A stretch of 17,742 nucleotides of DNA. Origin: JBGSTR01 sp963707135 (GTDB taxonomy: Bacteria; Pseudomonadota; Gammaproteobacteria; Chromatiales; Chromatiaceae). The stretch's first letter is position 1. Every line of letters starts with the position of its first letter. The position numbers were made by a program, and so were the translations under genes. The stretch lies in contig CAVPOY010000046.1 in assembly GCA_963707135.1 (NCBI GenBank), forward strand, positions 1 to 17,742, written 5' to 3'. Below, piece by piece: positions 7,131 to 14,536 of the stretch. Below the pieces are notes generated by a model that was not told where the DNA came from, searched no databases, and worked only from the letters and a program-made list of their open reading frames with translations.

Positions 7131-9484
7131 TCAGAGGCTCACCCTGACCCCGATCCAGCCCCCCAGGGGTGCTCCGGGGCCCTCGAATCGGGGGTCGTCG
7201 TAGTCCTCGCCCAGGACCTCGGTGGCATCGCCCACCAGTCCGAAGGTCGAGTACTCCTGGTCGAACAGGTTGTTGACCCGGGCGACGATGGCTACCTGAT
7301 CGTTCCAGCGGTACTCGCCGCGCAGGTTGACGATCCCGTAGCCGGGGAGCTCACCCAGCTGGTTTGACTCGTCGCCCCGATAGAACTGGCCGGAGGCATA
7401 GATGAGGCTGAACCCGGCGCTGAGACTGGGCGTGATCGCAACGTCCAGGCCGGCCTTCAGGTTGTTGAGCGGGATGCCCGGGATCCGGTCCCCCGGGCTG
7501 ACCAGGATGTTGCCGTCCTCGTTGGCGTCCGGGTGGTTCGGGCTGTTGGAGTAGAAGCCGTTGCGGAAGGTGGCGTCGAGGTAGGTGTAGTTCAGGAACC
7601 AGCTCACCCGCTCCAGCTCGCCGTCCAGCCCCAGCTCGACGCCGCGCCGTCGCGTGTCGCCGATGTTGTCGAAGAACCCCCGGTTGCCGGTGGCGCCGCC
7701 GGCCTGGAAGATGATGTCGTCCTGGTTGACGGTGTTGAACAGCCCCAGGTGATAGCTCGCGCTACCGAACAGGGTCACGCGGCCGCGAACACCAAGCTCG
7801 AAGGTCTTGGCGACGACCTGCTCCAGGGGCGGGTCGGCCAGGAAGGCGTTCGGCAGGCGGCACTCGTTCTCGGGGTCCGAACAGGCCAGCTCGACCGGCG
7901 TGGGCGCGCGCGAGGACTCGCTGTAGCTGGTATAGAAGTTCGCGCGCTCCCCGTACCGGTAGGTGAGGCCGATCGCCGGGTTGAAGCGGGCGTAGCCATG
8001 GCTACCGTTGAGCTGCGGCTGGGCACCCGTCTGATCGCTGTTCGTCACGTCGGTGTCGTTGTAACGGCCCGAGAGGGTGAGATCCAGGTCTTCCGCGATC
8101 GCCAAGGTATTGAGAAAAAAGAACGAATAGCTGCGGGTGCTGGCCTTCAACCGGGTCAGGCCATCCGCCGCGAAGATCCCGGAGCCGAGGGTCCCTCGGT
8201 TCGACAGCAGCCGGGCAATCTCCAGATTGGCGTCGAAATCGACGTCTCCCCGGAAATAGCTCGCACCGAGGATCAGCTGATTCTCGCGCCCGAGGATGTC
8301 CTGCAGGAAGGTCGCCTGCAGGTTGGCGCCATAGGTCTCCTGGTCGCGGCCGGAGAGGTTGTTGATGGCGTCGTACTCATCGCCGTTCGCATCCTCCCCG
8401 GGAATCGGGTTGCCGGCCAGATCCAGCAAGGGTTGCTCCCCGTCGCCGCCCTCTTCGCCGCCTCGCCCTTCCTCGCATAGGTACCCCTCGTTCTCCGCTT
8501 CCCGGCATTCCTGAAACTCCCCGGCGTCGCCGTTGAAGGAGTCGGTCTGGATGTCCCGGTAGAAGACGTTTCCTGAGACCAGCGTGTCGTCGTTGAGCCA
8601 GTGCTCGCCGTTCAGGTTCACGAAGTACTGCTCGTTGTCCGTATTGTCCGGGAAGGTGAAGACGGCATTGCGATCCTCGTCCAGGAGCTGGCGGGGTACC
8701 GGGCCGTTCCCCGTCAGGTCCGTGCTCCCGTACGCCAGATCCAGATCCAGGGACGCGTTGTCGCCGCGCCAGCCGAACGAGCTGAACAGGTTGGTCGCCG
8801 TCGAAGGCGAGTGGTCACGCCAGCCGTCCTCGTCGAAATAGTCCAGGTTGAGGTACGCGCCGAAGGTGCCGTTGTTCCAACCCGCCTCGCCGAACGCCTG
8901 CAAGCGGCCAAAGGAGCCCCCGAGAACCTGGGCCGAAGTAGCCGGGGTTCGTAAAACCGTTTTTCATCTGCAGCGATAGGGCGCCGCCGAGGGTGTTGAG
9001 GCCGAAGATCGGGTTTGACCCGCCCATCAGATTCAGGTTTTGGATCGCGGATTGGGAAACCAGGTCCCAGTTGACCGCATCCCCGAAGGCGTCGTTCATC
9101 CGCGCCCCGTTCTGGTAGACCGACAGGCCCTGGGGCAGACCCAGCAGCGGCGAGGCCGTGAAGCCCCGGTACTGAAGGTCCGGCTGGAGCGGGTTGTTCT
9201 GGGCGTCATTGATGGAGACGCTGCCCAGATCGCTCGTTCATGAACTGGGGCAGGTCCGCGCTGATGGAATCGGCGATCTCGGACGCGGTGGCACCCTGGA
9301 CCGGGTACGGAATCTTGTCCTTCGGAAGACCCACGCCGTGAACCGGCGTGGGGGCGACCACATCGATGGTATCCAGACTGTCCGATTCCTCCGCGGGGAC
9401 CGTAACCGGCACGCCCAGCCACAGGACTGGCACGCAGGCCACACCGAGACGCCGGGGCCAACGATCTATGCCGCGAATTGGCAT
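7131..9484 (-). pseudogene. TonB-dependent outer-membrane receptor, two frameshifts
   Basis: This is an outer-membrane active-transport barrel. The start is the ATG at 9484 with a strong AGGAGGAGG about seven bases upstream. A signal peptide ends near VTVPA, followed by a TonB box (DTIDVVA). The plug domain reads FMNER-LGSVSINDAQNNPLQ, then DLQYRGFTASPLLGLPQG, NPIFGLNTLGGALSL and GGSFGRLQAFGEAG. The barrel ends with the aromatic-poor terminus WIGVRVSL. One extra base near 9229-9230 (after FMNER) and one near 8940 (after TNPG) break the frame. Removing both gives exactly 784 codons, normal for the family, with no other stop. It follows tonB after 103 bases, in the same direction. The ligand is unknown. 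An unusually acidic loop with paired cysteines lies at about 8390-8515. It may be a working gene with sequence errors. Confidence 0.85.
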
Positions 9485-9587
9485 CGCCTTTCCTCCTCCT
9501 CATTCTTTCGTTATCGGCAGGCAGTTGCGACCGGGTGCTCGTCGCCCACGGCCCCGTCTATCGCCTCGGTCGCCCGAACGGACAAGC

Positions 9588-10454
9588 TCATTCCAGCGAG
9601 AACTGGATCGGTACCCTCAAGGCCCAGCGGCCCCGTCCGATCCCCTCCGGAAACGGCTTGAATTTTCCCAGCCTTTGCACCGACTCGACGGCCGCCTTAT
9701 CCAGCGCGCTCGACCCCGAGCCCTTGTCCACGCGCGCCCCACCGATTCTGCCATTGCGCTCGATGACAAAATAGACCACCGCGGTGCCCGTCTCGCCACG
9801 GCGTCTGGCCCGCTCCGGATACCGTCGATTCCGGGCGATAGCGCTCCTCAGCTCGCTCAGATAACGCGCCTCCAGGGCCTTCGAGCCGGCAACGGGCTTC
9901 GCTGCCTTGGCCGACGACGATGCCCCCGGACTCCCCGAGCGAGCCGCGGGCGCGTCGCCTGCGGGCTTTGGCTTCGCGACCGATTTGAGGGCCGGGGCCT
10001 GGGTTGGCTTCTTCTTTGGCTCGGGTCTCGGGCTTTGTTCGGACTTGGGTTTTGGTTCGGGTTTGGGTTCGGGTTTCGCCTTGGGCCTGGGTTCGGGCTC
10101 CGGCTTGGCGTCGGGTTGGGATTGAAGTTGGGGTTGGTTTCGGGGTTCAGGATCTGGCTCGGGTTCCCGCACGGGTTCGGGTTCGGGCGCGGGCTCCTTA
10201 ATGGGCTCCGGTTCGCGCGCCGGTTCCGGCTCGGCTGTCGGTTCCGACGCCGGCTCGATCACCGGCTCCGGCGGCTGACCGATCTCTCCGGTGAGCTCGA
10301 ACATGGTGAGAGTCACCGCCACGAGGTGCTCCTCGCCACCGTCCTCCGCCGCCCTATGGTCCAAAAACCACAGTAAACCGGCCCCGGTTCCGGCATGGAT
10401 CAGGGCGGAGAGACAGAAACCCAGTAGCCTGCTCCGCCGGCCGGTCGACCTCAT
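9588..10454 (-). CDS. tonB: TonB energy-transducing protein
   Basis: TonB spans the inner membrane and periplasm and transmits proton-motive force from ExbB/ExbD to outer-membrane receptors. The ATG at 10454 gives 288 residues. It places Ser16 and His20 of the single membrane helix (SALIHAG) exactly where Escherichia coli TonB has its S16/H20 pair, which favours this start over the GTG at 10562. A long Pro-Glu then Pro-Lys linker spans about residues 55-150. The globular C-terminal domain carries the RRYPERARRRGETG motif and ends with VPIQFSLE. No exbB or exbD is present in the window, so those partners must come from elsewhere. The gene lies directly upstream of the receptor, suggesting a dedicated pair. 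No clear ribosome-binding site is seen. Confidence 0.92.
   Translation of the reverse strand: MRSTGRRSRLLGFCLSALIHAGTGAGLLWFLDHRAAEDGGEEHLVAVTLTMFELTGEIGQPPEPVIEPASEPTAEPEPAREPEPIKEPAPEPEPVREPEPDPEPRNQPQLQSQPDAKPEPEPRPKAKPEPKPEPKPKSEQSPRPEPKKKPTQAPALKSVAKPKPAGDAPAARSGSPGASSSAKAAKPVAGSKALEARYLSELRSAIARNRRYPERARRRGETGTAVVYFVIERNGRIGGARVDKGSGSSALDKAAVESVQRLGKFKPFPEGIGRGRWALRVPIQFSLE
10020..10260. repeat. Low-complexity G-rich repeat encoding the TonB linker
   Basis: The plus strand carries imperfect GGGTTC/GGGTTT/GGCTCC units that, on the minus strand, encode the alternating Pro-Glu and Pro-Lys dipeptides of TonB. Within it, 10173-10193 holds four G triplets with three-base loops. The stretch 10059-10085 holds four triplets with loops of three, three and nine. 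Both fit quadruplex-forming patterns on the template strand of tonB. Confidence 0.7.
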
Positions 10455-10840
10455 GAGCCACGCCGCCCGTTCGGCGTCGTCGGCCTGCCCGTCGCCCGTG
10501 ACCTCGGCAGCTCCAACGTCGGCACCCGCATGAGCCGGCCAACGGGTAGGACACATCAACACGATCGCTGCCGTGCCTCACAGTTAGCACCTACGCGACG
10601 CATGAGCACGTTCCGCGCCACTGTCCAGGACTCATTGACGAACCCCGATCGGCCCGCTCCGGTGTCGGCTCGCTGTGTCGCCGGCGTTACACCGACGGAC
10701 AGTCTTTGTGCGTCGCGCCACATCGGTCTGCCGCCTGAGCGGCGCCGTGAAGTATCCGACCGCTGGGAAGACGGGGACGAACGCCCACTTGGCATTTGAT
10801 CAGCACGCGGCGCGAAAGTGCGAAAAATCGGTGTCTTGCG
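10455..10840. other. Non-coding gap between folP and tonB
   Basis: This 386-base stretch lies downstream of folP and upstream of tonB, both on the minus strand. Short open frames on both strands have no recognisable domains or ribosome-binding sites. It must hold the tonB promoter, or folP transcripts must read through, but no clear -35/-10 pair or Fur-like operator is seen. A small perfect hairpin, GCCGC-CTGA-GCGGC, lies at 10730-10743. A cobalamin riboswitch was looked for and its core boxes were not found. Confidence 0.5.
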
Positions 10841-11680
10841 CTAGGACGCGGCCCGTTTGATCGCCCAGGCGACATCGGCCGCCTGTCGGTTCTCCGCAAC
10901 GTCGTGCACCCGGAAGACCGATACGCCCGCCTCGACTCCGAGCGCGGTACAGGCGCAGGTCGCCGGCATCAGCTCCACGGGGTCGGCCACCTCGCAGATC
11001 GACCCCATGAAGCGCTTGCGGCTGACCCCGAGCAGGACGGGATAACCCAGCGCGCAGAGGTGCGGAAGCGCCCTGAGCAGAAGCAGATTGTGCGCCCTCG
11101 TCTTTCCAAACCCGATCCCGGGGTCGAGAACAAGCTTGTCCGTCGGCACACCAGCCGCCCTGGCCACCGCCGCCCGCTCGACCAGAAACGCCTCGACCTC
11201 GCCGACCACATCGCGGTAGCGCGGATCCTGCTGCATGGTCTCGGGAGTGCCCTGCCTATGCATCAGCACGAGACCGACCCCCGAATCCGCGGCGAGCGGC
11301 AGGATATCCGGATCGTCGCGACCGGCCGAAACGTCGTTGATCAGCGTCGCCCCGACCGCTATCGCCGCCGCCGCCACCTCGCTTGAGGTCGTGTCGACGC
11401 TTATCACCACGCCGGGGGGCACTCGCCGGCAGAGCTCACCGATGACCCCCAGGACCCGCTCCTTCTGAATCGCGGCGCTGACGCGCCGGGCACCGGGGCG
11501 CGTGGATTCGCCTCCCACGTCAAGGAGGTCGGCCCCCTGGCGAACCATTTCGAGCCCGCGCTCGAGGGCAATCGCCGGCTCGTCGTAACGGCCGCCGTCG
11601 GAGAAACTGTCCGGCGTCAGGTTGAGTATGCCCATGATCAAAGGGCCGGAACCCGCTGGCACGATGGTGGATCCGAACAA
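10841..11680 (-). CDS. folP: Dihydropteroate synthase
   Basis: FolP joins 4-aminobenzoate to dihydropterin pyrophosphate in folate synthesis and is the sulfonamide target. The 279-residue protein has every signature block: MGILNLTPDSFSDGG at 16-30, the pABA/pyrophosphate loop DVGGESTRPGA at 54-64, LINDVSAG, LDPGIGFGKTRAHNL, LLGVSRKRF and the final RVHDV at 257-261. The only upstream in-frame start is a TTG at 11680, with GGGA about eight bases before it; a stop codon lies further upstream. Starting at the internal ATG would remove the leading strand seen in relatives. The usual neighbours ftsH and glmM are absent. It diverges from the sigma-54 activator across a 175-base gap. Intact motifs argue for canonical folate synthesis rather than the methanopterin branch. 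Confidence 0.95.
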   Translation of the reverse strand: MFGSTIVPAGSGPLIMGILNLTPDSFSDGGRYDEPAIALERGLEMVRQGADLLDVGGESTRPGARRVSAAIQKERVLGVIGELCRRVPPGVVISVDTTSSEVAAAAIAVGATLINDVSAGRDDPDILPLAADSGVGLVLMHRQGTPETMQQDPRYRDVVGEVEAFLVERAAVARAAGVPTDKLVLDPGIGFGKTRAHNLLLLRALPHLCALGYPVLLGVSRKRFMGSICEVADPVELMPATCACTALGVEAGVSVFRVHDVAENRQAADVAWAIKRAAS

Positions 11681-11781
11681 CGCAAAATTCCCAGCCGCAC
11701 GCTCTGAAGAATTGAAGTATGCTCAAAGGGCTTGCGGGGCATCCACTCGTTTTGTACCCGCGAGCATCTATTAAGACGAAC

Positions 11782-11809
11782 TCTCCCGGCCCCATGTAGT
11801 CACGGGAGA
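11782..11809. promoter_or_regulatory. Inverted repeat upstream of the sigma-54 activator
   Basis: Perfect 7-bp arms TCTCCCG (11782-11788) and CGGGAGA (11803-11809) are separated by 14 bases, giving a centre-to-centre distance of 21 bp, or two helical turns. It sits 47-74 bases before the activator's GTG, in the divergent gap with folP. That fits an operator for a dimeric regulator or a leader hairpin. The protein is unknown. Confidence 0.4.
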
Positions 11810-11814
11810 AACAA

Positions 11815-11831
11815 GGCCCCGATCGAGGGCC
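11815..11831 (+). promoter_or_regulatory. Leader hairpin just before the activator's ribosome-binding site
   Basis: GGCCC (11815-11819) and GGGCC (11827-11831) can form a five-base stem with a seven-base loop. It ends about ten bases before the AAGGAGGAG ribosome-binding site. If it forms in the transcript it could influence translation initiation. The sequence alone does not show function. Confidence 0.25.
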
Positions 11832-11855
11832 CGGCCGCTGAAGGAGGAGAAACCT

Positions 11856-13820
11856 GTGCCCAACGCCCTGATGGGTCGCGGCGTCGAGAACCACGAGGAA
11901 TTCGTCCGCGCGGTGCTCGGCGGCAACCCGGTCGCCCGCGCCAAGGTGGACGACCTGACGTTCACGTCCTGGCGACGCTGCCGGGACCAGTACGGCCTCG
12001 ACCCGGCGCACGCGCCCGACCCCCTGATCATCCCGAGATCCGACCTCCGCGATCGCCAGGAGGGCGTCGGTCACCTGCTGGAAATCGCCCGGCCGGAGAT
12101 GACGAACCTCTACCAGCAACTGGCCGGCTCGGGCCACGCCATCATACTGACGGACCGCGAGGGGGTCCTGATGAACTATATCGGCGATCCCGGCTTCACC
12201 CACACGGCGGCCGATGTGGGTATCCGAACCGGCGCCGTCTGGAGCGAGGCGGTCCAGGGGACCAACGGCATGGGTACCTGCGTCATCGAGCGGAAGCCGC
12301 TGGTCATCCACAAGAGCGCCCATTACTTCACCAGCAACTCCAGCCTGACCTGCGCCGCGGCCCCGATCTTCGATCCCCACGGCGACGTGCTGGCGATTCT
12401 CGACGCATCGAGCGAGGCCCAGTTGGCCCAGCAGCACACCATGGTGCTGCTGAACATGTCGGCCCAGGTTATCGAGAACCGGGTCTTCTTCTGCGCCATG
12501 AAAGAGGCCTACGTATTCCGGTTCCACAGCCGCGCCGAGTTCATCAGCACGCTGGGCGAAGGCCTGATCGCCTTCACGCCGGACGGGCGCATTCTGGCCG
12601 CGAACCGCAGCGCCATCTTCCAGATCGGGCTGGACTCGTCGCGGCAGTTCGTCGGCAGCCTGATCCACGAGCTGTTCACCATCTCCCTGCCAATGCTCGT
12701 CAAGCGGGCACACGCCCAGAGCTACAACGCCTTTCCGATCCGCGAGACGAGCTCGGAGCGGCGTTTCTACGCCACGGTGCAGCCCCCCGAGAACACCGAG
12801 TGTCCCAGCCCGGCGCCGGTGCTCAAGAATGCCACCCCGCTGTATCCGGCAGACAGCGTCCGCGGGGTGCCGCGGGACGCCCTGGAGGCGATTCATTTCG
12901 GCGACCCGCGGATGAAGCGGAACGTGGAGACCATCCGCAAAGTGATCGAGCGCGACCTGCCGCTGATGCTGTTCGGTGAAACCGGTGCCGGCAAGGAGGT
13001 GGTCGCCAAGGCGATGCACCAGGCGAGCTCGAGGCGGGACAAGCCGTTCGTGGCGGTCAACTGCGCATCCCTGCCCGAAACACTGATCGAGAGCGAGCTG
13101 TTCGGCTACAAGCCCGGGGCATTCACCGGCGCCAGCCGGGACGGAAATCGCGGCAAGGTCGTCCAGGCCGACGGCGGGACGCTGTTTCTGGACGAGATCG
13201 GCGATATGCCACTGCACCTCCAGGCCCGCCTGCTGCGCGTGCTGGAAGAGCGAACCGTGGTCCCGCTCGGCGGCGAGAAGCCCATCCCGGTTTCCATTCG
13301 GCTGGTCAGCGCCACCCACCGCGACATTCGGGCCCTGATCGCCGAGGGCCGGTTCCGCGAGGACCTGTTCTACCGAATCCATGGCATCTCGTTGGTGATC
13401 CCGCCGCTGCGGGAGCGCGCCGACCGGCGAGAGTTGGTGCTGAAGGTGGCCCAAGAAGAGGCGGGAGCGGCCGAGATCGGCTGGGACCCGGACGCCCTGG
13501 CCCGGGTCGTCGAATACTCGTGGCCCGGCAATCTGCGGCAGCTGCGCAATGTGCTCAGGGCCGCTACCGCGCTTTGCGAAGGCAACCGGATCCGGCTCCA
13601 GGACTTGCCGCTTGAGCTCAAGAGTACCGCCGGCGAGACCGAGTCCGCGACCGCCAGCGAGGCGGAATTCAACGCGCTCGACTTTGCCGAGCGCGACGCG
13701 CTGCTGCGCGTGCTCGAGGAGATGCATTGGAACGTGAGCCGGGTCGCGAAGAGTCTGGGGCTCAGCCGCAACACCCTCTATAGGCGCATGAAGCGCTACG
13801 GCATCAACCCCTCTCGTTAG
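11856..13820 (+). CDS. AcoR-type sigma-54-dependent activator, Fis family
   Basis: This 654-residue enhancer-binding protein would remodel sigma-54 RNA polymerase at target promoters. The N-terminal part starts with the AcoR-like SWRRCRDQYGLDP segment (about 38-50). A GAF-type sensor follows, roughly 70-210, with GTNGMGTCVIE. A PAS-like segment lies around 220-300 (FISTLGEGLIAFTPDGRIL). The AAA+ domain has Walker A GETGAGKE at 374-381, the sigma-54 contact loop GAFTGA at 421-426, Walker B GGTLFLDEIGDM and an arginine-rich PLRERADRRE. The C-terminal helix-turn-helix is WNVSRVAKSLGLSRNTLYRRM, about 625-645. Translation starts at GTG behind AAGGAGGAG. AcoR relatives sense small metabolites such as acetoin or alcohols through the N-terminal region. 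Its position directly before cofactor genes suggests, but does not prove, a role in C1 or alcohol metabolism. Confidence 0.92.
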   Translation: MPNALMGRGVENHEEFVRAVLGGNPVARAKVDDLTFTSWRRCRDQYGLDPAHAPDPLIIPRSDLRDRQEGVGHLLEIARPEMTNLYQQLAGSGHAIILTDREGVLMNYIGDPGFTHTAADVGIRTGAVWSEAVQGTNGMGTCVIERKPLVIHKSAHYFTSNSSLTCAAAPIFDPHGDVLAILDASSEAQLAQQHTMVLLNMSAQVIENRVFFCAMKEAYVFRFHSRAEFISTLGEGLIAFTPDGRILAANRSAIFQIGLDSSRQFVGSLIHELFTISLPMLVKRAHAQSYNAFPIRETSSERRFYATVQPPENTECPSPAPVLKNATPLYPADSVRGVPRDALEAIHFGDPRMKRNVETIRKVIERDLPLMLFGETGAGKEVVAKAMHQASSRRDKPFVAVNCASLPETLIESELFGYKPGAFTGASRDGNRGKVVQADGGTLFLDEIGDMPLHLQARLLRVLEERTVVPLGGEKPIPVSIRLVSATHRDIRALIAEGRFREDLFYRIHGISLVIPPLRERADRRELVLKVAQEEAGAAEIGWDPDALARVVEYSWPGNLRQLRNVLRAATALCEGNRIRLQDLPLELKSTAGETESATASEAEFNALDFAERDALLRVLEEMHWNVSRVAKSLGLSRNTLYRRMKRYGINPSR

Positions 13821-13823
13821 ACG

Positions 13824-13860
13824 GCGCTGACCGATCGCCATCCTGGCATTCGGTCGGCGC
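13824..13860 (+). terminator. Strong hairpin four bases after the activator stop codon
   Basis: GCGCTGACCGA (13824-13834) pairs with TCGGTCGGCGC (13850-13860) over 11 positions with one T-G wobble. An inner GCCA/TGGC pairing lies within the loop. Its location suits a transcription terminator. No T run follows, so termination may depend on Rho or be only partial. Confidence 0.55.
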
Positions 13861-13921
13861 GCGATTCGAAAATGCGCTTTCCGAACCGCTCCATTTTCAT
13901 TCGCTCGCGTGACCGAAGATG

Positions 13922-13941
13922 GCGGGGCACCCATACCCCGC
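13922..13941 (+). promoter_or_regulatory. GC hairpin in the leader of the flavoprotein operon
   Basis: GCGGGG and CCCCGC form a perfect six-base stem with an eight-base loop (CACCCATA). It begins three bases after an ATG at 13919 that is in frame with the flavoprotein. A stable hairpin here argues that this segment is leader RNA and that the real start is downstream. A second terminator for the activator is an alternative. Confidence 0.35.
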
Positions 13942-13999
13942 GCGGCAAGAGCGAGATTTCCGCTGCCCTGACGCCCGCGGCGAACGGGCACGACGACGC

Positions 14000-14536
14000 G
14001 TGAGAGACCCCGGTAGCCCGAGGTTGGCCTGGGCACTGACCGGTTCCGGGCACTATCTTCGCGAATGCCTGGACCTGATCGGGCAGCGGCCGGACGTGGA
14101 CCTCTTCCTGAGCCGGGCCGCCTCCGAGGTGCTGGCCATGTACGGCCACGACCCGCGCCGCCTGCGGGAACGCATCGTCTGCTACCGCGACACGACCGCC
14201 AGCGCACCGCCGGTGGGGCTTTTCTACCGCGGACGGTACCGGCGTCTGATCGTCGCGCCCGCCACCTCGAACACCGTCGCCAAGATGGTCTGGGGGATCT
14301 CGGACACCCTGGTCACCAACATCTACGCCCAGGCCGGCAAGTGCCGGGTCCCGAGCATCGTCTTCGCCTGCGACACCGAGCCGGCGATGGAGACCGAAGC
14401 GCCGGGCGGGCGGGTCATGGTCTACCCGAGACGCATCGACCTGGAGAACGTGGACCGACTCGGCAGCTTCGAGCACACCACGGTGGTCAAGCGCTTCGAC
14501 GAGCTGCTGGCCGCGCTCGAGCAGGCCGGCGAGTGA
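14000..14536 (+). CDS. Flavoprotein, DmrB/Afp-like (probable dihydromethanopterin reduction)
   Basis: This is an FMN-binding protein of the flavoprotein/decarboxylase fold. Relatives in methanogens (DmrB) reduce dihydromethanopterin to tetrahydromethanopterin. Bacterial versions are encoded with methanopterin genes. With the GTG at 14000 it has 178 residues: RLAWALTGSGHYLRECLDLI at 8-27, then LSRAASEVLAMYG, then the flavin-site block APATSNTVAK at 86-95 followed by GISDTLVTNIYAQAGK. An upstream in-frame ATG at 13919 would add 27 residues that look non-conserved and cover a hairpin, so the shorter form is preferred. Neither start has a good ribosome-binding site. The stop overlaps the next start (GTGA). 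The acceptor and physiological donor are not evident; the reaction is inferred from family and neighbours. Confidence 0.8.
   Translation: MRDPGSPRLAWALTGSGHYLRECLDLIGQRPDVDLFLSRAASEVLAMYGHDPRRLRERIVCYRDTTASAPPVGLFYRGRYRRLIVAPATSNTVAKMVWGISDTLVTNIYAQAGKCRVPSIVFACDTEPAMETEAPGGRVMVYPRRIDLENVDRLGSFEHTTVVKRFDELLAALEQAGE

Noticed and set aside
10530..10799. Small plus-strand gene in the folP/tonB gap
   Set aside because: No ribosome-binding site, no recognisable motif, and composition like random GC-rich sequence.
10455..10840. Cobalamin riboswitch or Fur box controlling tonB and the receptor
   Set aside because: The conserved B12-box and core helices are not present on the minus strand, and no Fur-like 19-bp palindrome was found.
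13844..13859. Sigma-54 promoter-like TGGCA with GG/GC spaced as -24/-12
   Set aside because: The -12 part reads CGGCG instead of TTGCA, and the site lies inside the strong hairpin after the activator gene, so the match is probably incidental.
11520..14207. 895-codon open frame antisense to the sigma-54 activator
   Set aside because: It mirrors the codon bias of the real gene, is low-complexity Arg/Ala/Gly/Gln-rich, has no ribosome-binding site or domain, and spans unrelated gene boundaries.
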